A stretch of DNA of 64,000 nucleotides, from contig JAIUCV010000583.1 in the NCBI GenBank assembly GCA_026724425.1, forward strand, positions 248,001 through 312,000. Reading direction: 5' to 3'. Positions 33,747-46,428 of this stretch are shown piece by piece. Each line of letters starts with the position of its first letter. Position 1 is the first letter of the stretch. The position numbers and the translations under genes were made by a program. The notes beneath the pieces were generated by a model, which saw only the letters and a list, made by a program, of their open reading frames with translations, was not told where the DNA came from and did no database searches. The DNA is from Erythrophleum ivorense. Taxonomy: Eukaryota; Streptophyta; Magnoliopsida; Fabales; Fabaceae.

Positions 33747-34972
33747 CTAGGCGTCCTTGATCTTAGTGAAAGCGGTATGACATTCATCAGTGAACTGAAA
33801 CGTGATATCCTTGCATAAAATTCGCGTCAATGGTCTTGCTATCTGTGAGAAATCTTTGATGAATCTTCTATAGAATCCGGTGTGGCCTAGGAAACTCCTT
33901 ATGTCCTTTACACTCCTTGGAGGTTGAAGATTTGTCATAACTTCAATCTTTGCCCTGTCCACTTCGATCCCTTTTTCTGATATTCGATGACCGAGGACAA
34001 TCCCATCTCTGACCATGAAGTGACATTTCTCCGAATTGAGGACTAAGTGTTTATCCTCACAACGCTGCAAGACTTTTCCAAGGTTTGCTAGGCAGGTTTC
34101 AAAGGATGAACCATATATTGAGAAATCATCCATAAATACCTCCATGATTTCCTCTATAAGGTCGGTGAATATGGACATCATGCATCTTTGGAAGGTGGCC
34201 GGCGCATTGCATAGACCGAAGGGCATTCTTCTGTAGGCATAGGTGCATATGGACATGTGAAGGTTGTCTTCTCCTGATCATCCGGGTGTATCGGTATCTG
34301 GAAAAATCTTGAATATCCATCACGAAAACAGTAATATTGGTGATTAGCAAGGCGTTCAAGCATTGGATCTATGAACGGTAAAGAATAATGATCTTTGTTT
34401 CCTGTAGTCGACACACATTCGGTGTCCTGTTATTGTCCTCGTAGGAATTAGCTCATCTTGTTCATTTTTAATCACTGTGATCCCTCCTTTCTTTGGTACC
34501 ACATGTATCGGACTAACCCATTTGCTGTCCGAGATTGGATAGATTATTCCAGCATTTAAAATTTTCATTACTTCTTTCTTGACTATTTCCTTAAGGTTTG
34601 GGTTAAGCCTCCTCTGGTGTTCAATAGATGAGCTGGATTAGTTCGCAAGGACAATTCTATGCATGCAGAGATCTGGTGAGACTCCTGTTATATCATCCAA
34701 AGAATAACCGAGGGCCTTTCTATGCTTTCTCAGTTCATATACAAGTAAAGCGGTCTCCTTCTTTGTTAGTCCGGAATTTACTATCACATGATAAGTTTCA
34801 TTTGGACCGAGATATTCGTACCTTAACCCAAAAGGGAGTTGTTTCAAGTCGGTTTTTGGTGCTCTTAAGGGGCACCATGGGTCTGGTTTTAGCTGGGGGG
34901 TTGGCTTTTATTGTTCTACTTCGGTTTCTTCTTCTTTATCTTCCTCCAAATCCATGTATGCTATCAGCTCTT
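33747..34972 (-). pseudogene. pol: reverse transcriptase of element E, several frameshifts
   Basis: Reverse transcriptase copies element RNA to DNA. Pieces in order: YEYLGPNETYHVIVN with RKHRKALGYSLDDITG (34,847-34,638); WVSPIHVVPKKGG and RMCVDYRK (34,568-34,390); PFIDPMLERLANHQYYCF (34,414-34,260); and MPFGLCNAPATFQRCM, VFMDDFSIYG (catalytic FMDD), CHFMVRDGIVLGH, FLGHTGFYRRFI (34,256-33,747). The pieces lie in different frames and a stop follows RIVLAN, so the copy is dead. FMDD in place of YADD is normal for this lineage. Confidence 0.9.
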
Positions 34973-37398
34973 CTAAGCTTCGATGGAATCCATGAACTTA
35001 ACTAAGCCTTGTGCCTCTATTTCTGTGTATCCGAACTCCTCTTCTGCTCGGGTTAAAGCCATCTCAAGAGGATCATGAAGCAAGAGTTCCTCCAGTATCT
35101 CTTCTTTCGTCTCAGCCAATTCTCCAATCCAAAAGGTTTGACCATCCACTGTGGGTTTCTCAAGTGTTTTGTTGACTTCGAAGTTCATAACAGTATCTCC
35201 CAAGTGAAGGTCAATTTTCCCATTTTTAACATCTATTATGGCTCCAGCAGTAGCTAAAAAGGGGCATCCTAAGATTATAGGATCTTTGGGTTCATGCTCC
35301 AACTCTACGACCACGATATCAGCTGGAATATAACAATCTCCCACCATAATGGGTATGTCTAAAATGACTCCTATAGGGCTTCGAACCGATCGATCTGCAA
35401 AAACAAGGGACATTTTTGTGGGTTTGAAGTTTGTGATCCCCAGTAGTTTCGCTACTGAATAAGGCATTAGATTGACGCTTGATCCCAAATCACAAAGGGC
35501 CCGATCAAAAAATGTTCCTCCAATTTCACAAGCTAGAACAAAACTTCCCGGATCATCAAGTTTTTCCGGCATACGGTTTTGGAGGATTGCGCTGCATTCC
35601 TTTGTGATCATCATAGCTTCTTCTTCCAGGCTGATATTGCTTGTAAGTATAGGCTTCATATAAATCCTTAGAGATGGTATAATATGGCAGGCATCCTCAA
35701 ATGATAACCTAACCGTCAGTTGGCTAACAAGGTCCTTAAGTTTGGCTTGCTCATTCTCTTTCTTTGGTTGATTAAGAACGTTGCGGTACGGAAGCTTTGG
35801 TTCATAGACTCTTGGTATGACTGGTGGGTCAATGTTCTGTTCTTGAATGCCGGGTTCTGTTCGTACCCGTACTTCGTCAGGTGGGTCTTCTCCGTCCCCA
35901 ATGATTACAAATTCCAACGGTCCATCTTTTCTGACTGGGATTGATTTATCCTTCATAGGATAAGCTGGTGGCTCATATCCTTTCCCATTCCTCAGGGTTA
36001 TGGCAGCAACACTTTCACCTCTAGGGTTTATTTCTACTTTTCTGGGAAGGACTCCCGTTTCCCTTTTTACAGCTCCGACTATTTCAGCGACTTTGGCGTC
36101 TAAATCTTTCGTGGTAGCAGCGATGATGTCGAACTTTTCATTCATGTTCCGGTAAATGAAATCCATTTTTCCTTCAATTTCGTCCATGTGCTTCCGATGT
36201 GAATCCAAGAGTATGCTTAGCATTGGATCAGGTCCATCTCGTGGTTCCATGGTGCTTCTTCCATATGGTCCTTGTCTGAAATTCTGCGATCTATACCCAT
36301 ACGGTTGGTATATCTCCCGGCTCTGAAATTTCCATTTATATTGAGATTCTGAGGGCTCATCATCCCACATTTGTGACTCTCCAGGCTCTTGCCTAAAGTG
36401 TTGATCTCCAATGCCAACAAAATTTACTTCTTCTTGGAAATTAGTTGCGAAATCTCCTAAACATCTTTGTCCATCTACGTCTTTAGCCATACCGCTCTCT
36501 CTATTCTTCATTGCATCCTTTTTATTCCTTAATATTGCTACCATCATTGCCCTTATCTCAATATACTCCTCACGGCTGGGGTTAGAATTTATTGCTTTAA
36601 CAGCTTTCTTATGACCTATGAAATTATCACTGTCGTTGGATGCTAAATTCTCAATCAAAATCTTAGCCTCAATCACTGTTTTGGTCATGAAGTTTCCGTT
36701 ACTTGCGGTGTCAAGTGAGAGTCGACATTTTCGATCTATCCCTCTATAGAAAATATTCCACAAATTTCCTTCTGAAAACAGTGGTTTGGACATTCTCTGG
36801 TGTAGTCCTTGAAGTGCTCCAGTGCTTCATGAAATGGCTCCACCGGCCCTTGCTGAAAACTGGAAATTTTCTCTCTTAACAGATTTGCCCTTTATTTAGT
36901 GAAAAAGTGTCATAGGAATGCTCCTTTGTACTCCTTCCATGTCGTCATAGACTGAGCTGGAAGGGACTTTACCCATCTTTTAGCTTTCCCCGTCAGTGTG
37001 AAGGAGAAAAGCTTGCATTTCAAATAGTCCTTGGGAGCTCCATCAGCACTAATGGTCCCACATATTTCTTCGAATGCATCAATATGCTCCAAAGGATTTT
37101 CTTGAGGCAATCCTTGAAACTGGTTTTGCTTTACCAAAGCAATCACTTCCGGCAGAATCTCATATTCCCTTCCTTCCGGGAGAAAAGGATGAATAGGGTT
37201 TCGGCTTAATAGTAACGTGGGGGTTGAGTCAAAGTCTCCCATAGTTTCTTTGTTCAGACACTTCGGTTCCTTGTCAACAAGATCTATATCCGGTGTGTCT
37301 TTACCGTTTCCGTTCAAAGGTGGATCATGCGGTTGTCCAAGTAACGTGGCTGCCGCGGCGATGTTATCAACCTCTAACTGATCTTCCGAGTCACTCAT
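34973..37398 (-). pseudogene. gag: Gag-protease of element E, two stops and one frameshift
   Basis: The start is taken as the ATG at 37,398-37,396. Capsid blocks: QNQFQGLPQENPLEHIDAFEE, KCKLFSFTLTGKAKRWVKSLP. TGA and TAA stops then fall within the string that should read FL-HFFTK-RAN (36,909-36,870), both explicable as C-to-T changes, and a frameshift near 36,790 precedes EGNLWNIFYRGID and SLDTASNGNFMTK. The protease motif is ALCDLGSSVNLMP near 35,490, the DLG form common in Athila-type elements, followed by VELEHEPKDPIILG and FLATAGAIIDV. The last residues (MDSIEA) lead toward RT after a stop. Confidence 0.9.
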
Positions 37399-37538
37399 TT
37401 CCAATTCTTTTGCTCAGATTCTCACCTGAAACACACAAAGACAAAGCTTTTAAATGTAAAAAATAAAAATGCGGATAATATTAAAATTAAAAATCCTTGA
37501 CTAGATTAGTTTTGGGAACTTGTAGGCAGTTGTATTGC
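37399..37538 (-). other. leader between primer site and gag, element E
   Basis: Contains TGTGTTTCAG|GTGAG just before gag, an acceptor-like (and also donor-like) sequence shared with the relatives. Confidence 0.5.
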
Positions 37539-37556
37539 TCCCCGGCAACGGCGCCA
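37539..37556 (-). promoter_or_regulatory. primer-binding site, tRNA-Asp type (element E)
   Basis: The minus strand reads TGGCGCCGTTGCCGGGGA exactly, six bases inside the LTR. Confidence 0.95.
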
Positions 37557-37562
37557 AAAACT

Positions 37563-39319
37563 TGATTGCGGATCAGGTTTTCCCAATTCCTATCTCTGAT
37601 ACTGCAAGCGCACAGATCAAGAGTAGTAACGGGTTATCGAACACAAGGAGCAGATAAGTGCACTACAAGTTATGCAATTCCGACTTAGCTAGGACAAGAG
37701 GAAGGTTTTGGTTTTAGTTTGTGAAATAGCTAACTAAACTAAATGAAAGCAATGTAAGAACGTTAAAAGATCAAGATAGGAAAACGCTAGGCAATGGGCG
37801 GACTCGCAGAGATTCAAGATTACTAGGTTAAATCAATCTATTAGGGGGGTTATTGGGTACTGTGTAGAACTTAAAACACGGATGTAAGGTCATTCCACTG
37901 TCGTGGCTCCGACCTCTTTGTTAACTAACGTAATCGCTAAAATTTTGGAGTGTCCTTAGATTGTTAAACAAGCATTAATTCGTCCAGGTCTTAATTGTTC
38001 ACAACCCTGCATAGATCAACTTTCACAGTCTATGAAGTGTTGCCCACCAAATACTAGTTCCGGTTATATAGCAAGCTTTTGGAGAGTATATTAAACCTAG
38101 GATATGATGCTAGTTGATCAGAAAAGCATGCAGCAATGAGATTAAGCAAAGGTGAACATCTAAAGTGATGAACCCCTAATAACTCATGAACTCTTTGATA
38201 AACCAACGACCTAACAAGTGATTTACTCAGACATGATCAAAGTAACAACAAAGAGAGATGATGAAGAAAGCATAAATATAAGATAAAGGTTCAAAAAAAT
38301 TCTCCAAATTGTGGTAAGGAGGAGAGATCCTCTCCTTGAATTCTCTAAGAACAAAACTAGTAAAAACTGTAAAACAATATGCGGCTCTCTTCTCTAGAGA
38401 GGCTAAAAATGTGTATTTATAGTCCTAGGTCTTCATGGGGTCGAGATTAGGTAAACGGGCCGAGAAAATTGCGGAATCGGGAAAGATGGGCCTTTGTCGG
38501 CCGAGTCAGGTCGATCGGGGTGACGGTCGGTCGAGCGGCACGGTCGAGCGGTCGGTTGGGATGTCAGTTCGGTCGTGCGGGACGGTCGAGCGCGTATCGA
38601 GTGGTTAAGAAAAGTCGGGTCGGACGAGGGCCTTAAAGCTCCTGTCCGATCTGTCCGACCGGGCACGGTCGAGCGGACGTTGATGGCGTGAAGGAAGGTC
38701 GGGTCGGACGAATGCCTTAAAGCTCCCGTCCGACCGGGCGCGGTCGAGCTGGACGTGGTTGACCAGTGTGTCCGGTTTTGGCTCGTCTGGACCAGTCTTC
38801 AGTTAAAACGTGATATCTTCTATATTGCTCGTCAAAATTGCATAATTCCAACTGCATTGGAACACTAACTCATCTGGCTATCTTCGTACCGAGTTTCATT
38901 GAAATCCGTTGAGTTTAAGAGTCCATGCCGTTGCTTCCCGTTTGATGTACTGATGCAGTCCGATGAAGCTCTTTCGTATATATCTTCACTATAATCGTCA
39001 TATCTCCAATTCTACTCGGCCAAATTGCATGATTCCAATTGCATTGCAAAGCTAACTCACGTAGGCATCGCGGCGAACTGTCTTTGGTGAAACAAATTGA
39101 GTAGAATGTTTTTAAGGCTCCTTGAAAGTTGATGCTGTGTTGCGGAGCGGTATAAAGTCCAAATCATGTGGTTTCGCTCCAAAATGCATCTTTCGACCTG
39201 TTTAGACTCTTAGTACTATAAATCTACAAGAACTACCTTTTAAGATCAAAAAGCCTTTGAAAACCTTATAAAAAGCATAGTAAAACCATATGAAAAGCGT
39301 ATAAAATAGAGGTATATCA
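37563..39319 (-). repeat. 5' LTR of element E
   Basis: 1757 bp, minus-strand TGATATACCTC to CCGCAATCA. The dyad cluster is at 38,500-38,760 and the TATA box (reversed) at about 38,413-38,422. It differs from the 3' copy by indels and substitutions, for example a 35-base block near 27,783 that is absent here. Confidence 0.93.
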
Positions 39320-42300
39320 TAGAACGCCATAAAAATCAACCTCACCCCTAACACAGACACCATAATTCGCCGTAGCCCTTTCTTTCCCATAGCGGAAGGT
39401 ATGGAACACGTATCCACGTGTACAATACAAGGGGACAGTTGTGACCTTCCATAATGGTCCTTTGATTACTTCATGGAACCACTGCGGATATGAATCATCA
39501 CCGATAGAAACCTTGTATTAATCAAATAGAGGGGGAATTAATAATTAGTTAATGACCGTCATTTACTCATGCAAATATATGTAATTGCGCAAAACAGATA
39601 TATATATATATATATATATATATAACCCCGTACCGATGATTGAATCCACTTCGCATAGTGTTGATCCTTGCGTTTGTTGATTTCGTTATCTGTAACCCCG
39701 TTGATACACTCTCGGACCTGCCTACAAAATTCCCTGCATTCAAAATGAATAATAAAATATCATCGGTCAGAAGAATATGTACATGGTAATTTCATTAGTT
39801 TGAATGTCATCACTTAGCTTACATCTCAAATGGGGAAATCTCATCGCAATTGAGAAGGGTATATGTTTGCGCGCTATGACGGTCATTCTCATCAGACCAC
39901 CAAACTACTTTGATGCATCTACCTAATCGGCCGACTGAAGAGAACATGACTGGTACACCTTCTGATGGATATGATCTGCCCACTCCGCCATCGTCATATC
40001 GTTTAGGAGCCCTTTTCCTCGTCCGCACCTTCGATGGAAAATAATATTCAGTGAAATGAGATGTTTCTTGAGATAAACTGCCTGAGACTATTGATCCTTC
40101 CACTCTTGCCAAGTTTTTTGCTTTTTCTTTAAGATGCCCCATGAATCGCTCGAACGGGTCCATCCACCGAAAATGAACTGGGCCACCAAGTTCTGCTTCG
40201 TAAGGAAGATGTAAGGCAAGATGTTCCATAACATCAAAAAATGCTGGTGGAAATATTTGCTCCAAATTGCATAAGTAAATATTTGCTCAAAGTTGTGTAA
40301 TAACTTCTTCGGTGAGAGTACAAGTGCAAAGGTCTCTGAAGAACGCTCCGCTCCGATCGCTGCATTGGAAAGGCATTGTAATAAGTTGTTAATTACCTAC
40401 AATTATGTACGATATATATATATCACAAATTTACATACATACCTGCAATTGCTGCATGTACACTTGTAGGTAGAAGTTCCTCGAATGCAAATGGAAGTAC
40501 TCGTTCCATAAGTACATGACAGTCATGGCTTTTCATCCCCGAAAAATTATGTCCTTGAACACATTTTGATAGATTTGAAACGTACCCGTCTGGGAATTTC
40601 ACGTCGGATGAAGCCCAATTGAACAAGGCCGACTTTTCTGCAGGACCTAACTGAAAAATAGGAACTGGCATAGTCCGGTCGTTTGAAATATGCAACTCAC
40701 TCCTTGAACAAAGATCAGGCAAATCCAATCTTGACTTCACGCTGTCTTTTGTTTTGCCTTTGACATTTAACACCGTATGCATGATGTTATCGAATAAATG
40801 TTCTTCAATATGCGTCACATCCAGATTGTGTCTGAGAAGATGATCTTTCCAGTACGGAAGTTCCCAGAAAATGCTCTTCTTATGCCAATTGTGTTGATCC
40901 CCATATCCATCTGGCATATTTTCGGGAGTGTGCCAGTTGCCGCCATGTCTGACTGTACTCTGTGCACCAAAATGATCAATTTTCGCTTCAATGTCTACCA
41001 CAGTTAAGACCACAGGAGGAGGAACACGAACTGCTTTGTTCTTTTTAAACAGTTGTTTGTTTCTTCGGTATCTATGGTTCAGCGGTAAGAAGCGACGGTG
41101 ACAGTCGAACCAGCTTCTCTTTCTTCCGTTTTTTAGCTGAAAAGCATCCGTTCGATCAAGACAATACGGGCAAGATAACCGCCCGTGCGTAGTCCACCCG
41201 GAAAGCATCCCGTACGCCGGAAAGTCGCTTATTGTCCACATAAGCACTGCACGCATAGTAAAATTCCTCTTCCGTGAGGTATCATACGTCCGAGCTCCAG
41301 TGTACCACAACTCTTTCAGTTCTTCTATCAAAGGCTTTAAAAAAACATCAAGAGAACGCCGGGGATGTTTCAGGCCAGGGATCAAGATACTCATGAATAG
41401 AAATTCTTTTTGCATGCACATTTCAGGGGGAAGATTGTAAGGAGTGAGTATTATCGGCCATAGAGAGTATTGCCTGCCAGACATACCAAAAGGACTGAAT
41501 CCATCTGTGCAAAGACCCATGTAGACATTTCTTTTCTCTCTAGCGAAATCGGGGTCCACCGCCTGAAAATGCTTCCACGCTATAGTGTCAGATGGATGCC
41601 GAATCTCTCCATCTGTAACGGAATGATCGGCATGCCATCTCATCAATCCAGCCGTCCTTTCAGACTGATACATTCTTTGCAATCTATCTTTTATTGGCAA
41701 GTACCACATTCGTTGGTAAGGTACCTTGTTCCGACCATGACCTTGTGGCTTATATCGTGGCTTACGGCAGAATCGATACTCCTGCAACTTATCATCATCT
41801 TTCCAAAATATCATACAATTGTCAACACAAACATCTATCATCTGAGAAGGCAACCCAAGGCTACATACCAGCTTATGTATGTTGTAATAAGAATCAGCAG
41901 CAACATTGCCTTCCGACAAAATATCCTTAATTAGATCAGCCCAACCGTCCAAGGAAAACTGACTCTGATTACCATCAGTTTTGAGAGTCATCATCCTAGC
42001 TGCCACCGACAGTTTTGTGTGCCCTTTAGTACATCCGTCGTACAATGGCTGATCCGCTGCTGCTAACATATCAAAAAACTTTTTTGCATCTGCATTGGGT
42101 TCCTCATACGCTACATTGTGAGGATCTCCAAATGTACTTGCGGTTTCACGAAATGCATCTGTCACCATCTCATGCATCCTATCAACTTCAACATTGTAAT
42201 TCACAGGCTCATGATCATCAACTAGATGCACACTATCCTCTAATGGCATTCCTTCATTATAATTACTACTACTACTACTAGCTGCATTTCCCCCATGACC

Positions 42301-42564
42301 TTCCTCATGACAATACCATATATAGTAGTTCGGCATAAATCCTCTATTTAATAGATGCGCCAATACCCTCGAGATAGGCACAAATTTCCTATTTGTGCAT
42401 TTTGGACAAGGACAAAACTTGAATTTATTACCGCTTTCAATTGTAATTTGCAGTGTGCTAGCCTGGTACATGAATCCTTCAAGACCATCTCTGAATTCCT
42501 TCTTTTACAATCCGTCGGAATCCTGCCGATTGTACATCCATTCCCGAAGTTGGTAAATTGACAT
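39320..42564 (-). pseudogene. CACTA tnp2-type transposase, N-terminal and catalytic part, interrupted
   Basis: The enzyme cuts and moves CACTA elements. Predicted exons: 42,564-40,443, 40,359-39,823, 39,733-39,634 and 39,511 onward, continuing beyond E at 27,170. The first ATG gives MSIYQLREWMYNRQ, the start of the Transpos_assoc domain, but a TAA stop sits at 42,507-42,505. The long frame from 42,471 (682 residues) has CPCPKCTNRK, then the tnp2 core: NKVPYQRMWYLPIKDRLQRMY, ARMMTLKTDG, LCTDGFSPFGMSGRQYSLWP, PGLKHPRRSLDVFLKPLIEEL and CPYCLDR. Exon 2 has a DUF4218 domain (PVHFRWMDPFERFMGHLKEK), preceded by a TGA stop (40,289-40,287) beside a small tandem duplication. Dead by stops and by insertion E. 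Confidence 0.9.
39598..39624. repeat. (TA)n microsatellite in a transposase intron
   Basis: About 26 bases of alternating TA within the predicted intron 39,512-39,633. Confidence 0.9.
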
Positions 42565-42800
42565 AGCTAGTCAGAGAGATATTTGTTTTTTTAGAAAGAT
42601 TTTTTTTTCCAAAGAGAGAGATAAGTGGTATACATTCAACAACATCAATTGTGCAGCCGTGTTTATATAGAGAGTGTTGGACATTTGCAACAAATTTGCA
42701 ACAAATATGCAACATTTTTTACCACGATTTTCCATCAAATTTCCAACGACTTTGTCTTTTTACAACGAAATTGCATCGATTTGTTTTGTTGTTAAAATAC
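42565..42800 (-). other. 5' region of the CACTA transposase gene
   Basis: Contains repeated TTGCAACAAA / TTGCAACATT motifs (42,685-42,720) and CAACGA motifs up to 42,790, possibly the start of subterminal repeats. Element F cuts in at 42,801. Confidence 0.5.
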
Positions 42801-44470
42801 TGATGGGGATTAAACTTTTCCCAATTTCTACCCCTTTTCTGCAAGTGCACAGATCGAGAGTAGCAACGGGTATATCGAACACAAGGACCAGTTAGTGCAC
42901 TACAAGGTATGAGATCGAGATTTAGCTAGGAAAGCAATATGAGTTTGGTTGTTGTCACGTTGAAAGCAAGTAAAGAAAGCAAGTAAACTAAGCAAATAAA
43001 GTCGTAAATCAAATGATGGAAAGCGCTAAGCAATAGGATAATCTCGGGATGAGTGATTCAAGCAAGCAAGTTCGATTTGTTAGGGATTTAAGAATGTGTA
43101 CCACCTAGAACTCAAGACACTAATTTAGATCTTTCCACTTCCGTGGCTCCGACCCCTATGTTGATCTATCTAATCGCTAAACTTTTGGTATGTCCTTAGA
43201 TATTCAAACAAGCATTAATTCGATCAAGTCTCAATTGTTCACAACCTCTAGTAAATCAACTTCCGCAGTCTAAGAGAGATTGCCCACCAAATACTAGTTC
43301 AGGCGAATGATTCATCACTTCCGTGGCTCAAATCTACCTAGGATCATATGTTGATTGGCCAGATCAACACCAAGCAATGAACACAAGCAAAGGTGAAGAG
43401 TTTATGTAAACCCTAATTCTATATATCGATTATCAAGCAAGCATGAACACTATCCTTTGATTTCCTATCACTTAACAAGGTAACTACTCAGACATAGAGA
43501 AGGAAATCGAATTCATGTTCATAAGAACAGAGATCCGAGATCCTCTCTTGAAGGAGACAATGAAAGAAAGCAAAAACTATAAGAACTTTTATTGAATAAT
43601 ATTTTGTATCTCTATGTGTGGCTCTCTTCTTTTACAAGGCTAAAAAGATGTATTTATAATGCTTCAGAAATTGAAGGGCGGCTTGACCTAGGTCTTGGTC
43701 GAAACATAAGAGGCGGTGTAAGTTTGGGCTTGAAAACGTGCAAAACGGGCTTCGGAAACGAGCCGGGTCGAGCGAGGCGTGTCGCGGTCGAGCGGGGCGG
43801 TCGACCGGTCGGTCGGGCTGGTGCTCGGGTCGAGCTGGCGGTCGAACGGTCGCACGGGATGATGGTCGGGCGCGCACGGGATGGTGGAAGGATGTCGGGT
43901 CGGACGGGAGCCTTGGAGGCCCTGTCCGACCGGCTCGGTCGACCGGATGGGTCGTGGACTTGAAGGAAGGTCGGGTCGGACGGGAGGCTTGGAGGCCCTG
44001 TCCGACCGGCTCGGTCGACCGGTGTCCTCGTGCAGTTAAGGACGGTCGGGTCGGACGGGAGCCTTGGAGGCCCTGTCCGACCGGTTCGGTCGAGCGGTTG
44101 GTGTAGACGTCCGGTTTTCGGCTGATTTGATACTCTTCACTAAAATGATCATATCTCCCATTCTACGTGGCCAAATTGCATGATTCCAATTGCGTCGTAA
44201 AGCTAACTCATGTAGGCATCGCGGCGAACTGGTTTGGGTGAAATCCATTGAGTAGAATGTTTTTGGGGCTCCTCCAAAGTAAATGATAGTGCATGAAGCT
44301 GCTTTGAGGACCTTTGCCTTTGTTTTGCTCCAAATTGCATCTTTTGACCTGAAATGACTCTTGGCACTATATATGCATAAAAACTACCTTTTAAAGCAAA
44401 AAGCCACGGTAAAACCATGCATAAAGTATATAAAAACGATGTAAAAAGGGTGTAAAATAGAGGTATATCA
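42801..44470 (-). repeat. 3' LTR of element F
   Basis: 1670 bp, minus-strand TGATATACCTC to TTAATCCCCATCA. It is closest to the H LTRs. Dyads at 43,750-44,110, TATA box (reversed) at about 43,650. Confidence 0.92.
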
Positions 44471-44995
44471 ACTCCCCCAGACTTAGATCTTTGCTTGTCC
44501 CCAAGCAAATAGAATCCAAATCGGAGAAAGAGGTTTGAAAACATGAAAACTCACTTATCCTTTGGCACTTGTATCTTCCATTGCTCTGCTTTCACTTGGA
44601 GCAAGACTAACTTTGAATCTAGCCTTCCCGTTCTGACCTTGAGCTTAGCGAACCATACCGGACCCAACAAATCTCATCCAGCACTCCAAACTTTCCATTG
44701 TCAACTCCTTACAGTATTTAAAGCGTGCGGTCTTTACCAAGGGAGTATTGATCACAGAGCATTGACTCTTACCCATCCAAGTGTTTGCCAAGACAGTCCT
44801 TTTTAGCACATCCAGTTCCATTCCTCTCTCTTTCTCTCTTTTCTTTTGAAGGATCGATCTTTCCCTACTTTTCTAGGGTATCATTTTATTTTTTCTATCG
44901 ATCCTTCTTCCCTTTGAATATTTTTCTTTTCTGGGAATATCATAGGATAGGCTTTTGCTTTTCCTTGTTTGAGTAGGTCTCCATAAGACAAGAAG
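44471..44995 (-). other. 3' domain of element F with PPT hairpin and two-tier stem-loop
   Basis: Polypurine tract beside the LTR (44,471-44,484), hairpin TTTGCTTG / CAAGCAAA (44,490-44,509) with loop TCCC on the plus strand, and the two-tier stem-loop (outer arms 44,848-44,858 and 44,897-44,907). It breaks off after AGACAAGAAG near 44,991. Confidence 0.8.
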
Positions 44996-46267
44996 GATCC
45001 GACCAGCCTTAACTGCACATTGACGTCGCTCGACCGAGCCGGTCGGACAGGGCCTCCAAGGCCCCCGTCCGACCCGACCTTCCTCCACAATCCGGTCGAC
45101 CGAGACGGTCGGACAGGGCCTCCAAGGCTCCCGTCCGACCCGACCTCTTTCCGCCATCCCGTGCACACCCCACCGCATCCCGCACGACCGCTCGACCCCC
45201 AGCTCGACCCGAGCACCAGCCCGACCGACCGGTCGACCGCCCCGCTCGACCGCCGCCGTCCCGCTCGACCCGGCTTAGCCGACTAAGGCCCGTTTTGCAC
45301 GTTTTCACGGTTTACTCGGCCCGTTTACCTAATCTCGACCCCTGGAAGACCTAGCACTATAAATACACCTTTTTAGCCTCTTTAGAGAAGAGAGAACAAC
45401 ATAGCCACATTGTATTTCAATTTCATAGATCTACTTTTGTTCTAGAGATTTCAAGGAGAGGATCTCTCCTCCTTACTACAATTTGGAGAAGATTTATGAA
45501 CCTTTATCTATTATCATGCTTTCTTCATCTCTCTGTGTTGTTACTTTGATCATGTCTGAGTAATTCACTTGTTAGGTTGCTAGGGTTACTAATTCAATGA
45601 GTTGTTTGCTTGATCTATGATTTCGATGAACTGTTAGGGGTATCATTAGAGTCTTTGTCTCGTTTTGCTCACTAATTAATGCTGATTGCTTTACCGCGCA
45701 TCTAGCAATCTGATCCTAGGTTGATTTGAGCCACGGAAGTGCTGTATCATTCGCCGGACCTATTCTTTGACAAGCTAGGTTTCTTAGACTGCGGAAGTTG
45801 ATTTACTAAGCCTAGTGAACTGTATCCGAACTTGATCGATTTAATGCTTGATTAACTATCTAAGGACATACCAAAAGTTTAGCGATTAGATAAGTTATCA
45901 TAGGAGTCGGAGCCACGGAAGTGGAAAGACTTATTTTCGTGTTTTGTGTTCTAGACGGATCTATCATCCCATCATCCCTAAATTGATTCATATCTATCAT
46001 CGAACTGATCATTGCTTGCTTCTCTGCGAATTAGCCCCTAGAGACCTAACGCTTTTCCCTCATTGCTTTACAACTTCGATTTCTTAGCTTTAGTATTTAG
46101 TTATTAGACAACCAACCAATCATCCTTTATCTTATTCTAGCTTGATCCGAACTCCATAGATTTAAAGTGTATTCATTTTAGCCAGTCCTTGTGTTCGATA
46201 ACCCGTACTTCTACGATCTGTGCACTTGCAGGATTTTAAAAAGTCGGTAAAACCTGACCACACATCA
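44996..46267 (+). repeat. 5' LTR of element G, first about 420 bases missing
   Basis: The left edge is the deletion junction with F. Dyads at 45,020-45,270, TATA box at 45,358, end at CCACACATCA. The final segment after about 45,960 differs from D and H. Confidence 0.9.
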
Positions 46268-46273
46268 AGTTTT

Positions 46274-46291
46274 TGGCGCCGTTGCCGGGGA
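46274..46291 (+). promoter_or_regulatory. primer-binding site, tRNA-Asp type (element G)
   Basis: Exact TGGCGCCGTTGCCGGGGA six bases after the LTR. Confidence 0.95.
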
Positions 46292-46428
46292 CTGCAGCAG
46301 TACCTTTGAATCTCGATTAGGATCTAGTCTAGGATTTTATCGTTTTCTTGCATTTTCATTATTTTTGCTTTTGGTTTTTCTAGTTTATCTTACTTTTCAT
46401 TTGTTTTCTTCTTTTGTTTTTCAGGTGC

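Larger units (their letters stand above)
27171..39319 (-). mobile_element. Athila-type element E with gag and pol, minus strand
   Basis: Flanked by TAGAA duplications (27,166-27,170 and 39,320-39,324). Reading leftward: 5' LTR, tRNA-Asp primer site, gag-protease, RT, RNase H, integrase, post-pol hairpin, a region lacking env but holding a solo LTR, the internal polypurine tract, the conserved 3' domain and an incomplete 3' LTR. It is the only element here with all pol domains, all damaged. Confidence 0.95.
10820..42800 (-). mobile_element. CACTA (En/Spm) DNA transposon, broken into three blocks
   Basis: Blocks 10,820-13,024, 25,741-27,170 and 39,320-42,800 (about 7.1 kb) are what remains when C and E are removed. 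They encode, on the minus strand, a tnp2-type transposase and downstream a Transposase_24 (Ptta/En/Spm) type gene. CG-rich short repeats lie in the interior. No terminal CACTA inverted repeat is securely visible: the left end is beyond B and the right end is cut by F at 42,801. Two abutting CACTA elements rather than one remain possible. Confidence 0.75.
42801..44995 (-). mobile_element. Truncated Athila-type element F (3' LTR plus 3' domain)
   Basis: Only the 3' LTR and about 525 bases of internal sequence survive on the minus strand; the rest is deleted at the junction with element G. It inserted in the CACTA 5' region; the flank AATAC (42,796-42,800) would be one target copy. Confidence 0.88.

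Noticed and set aside
37539..37556. tRNA-Asp gene
   Set aside because: Only the 18-base primer-binding complement is present here and at the other sites, without the rest of a tRNA.
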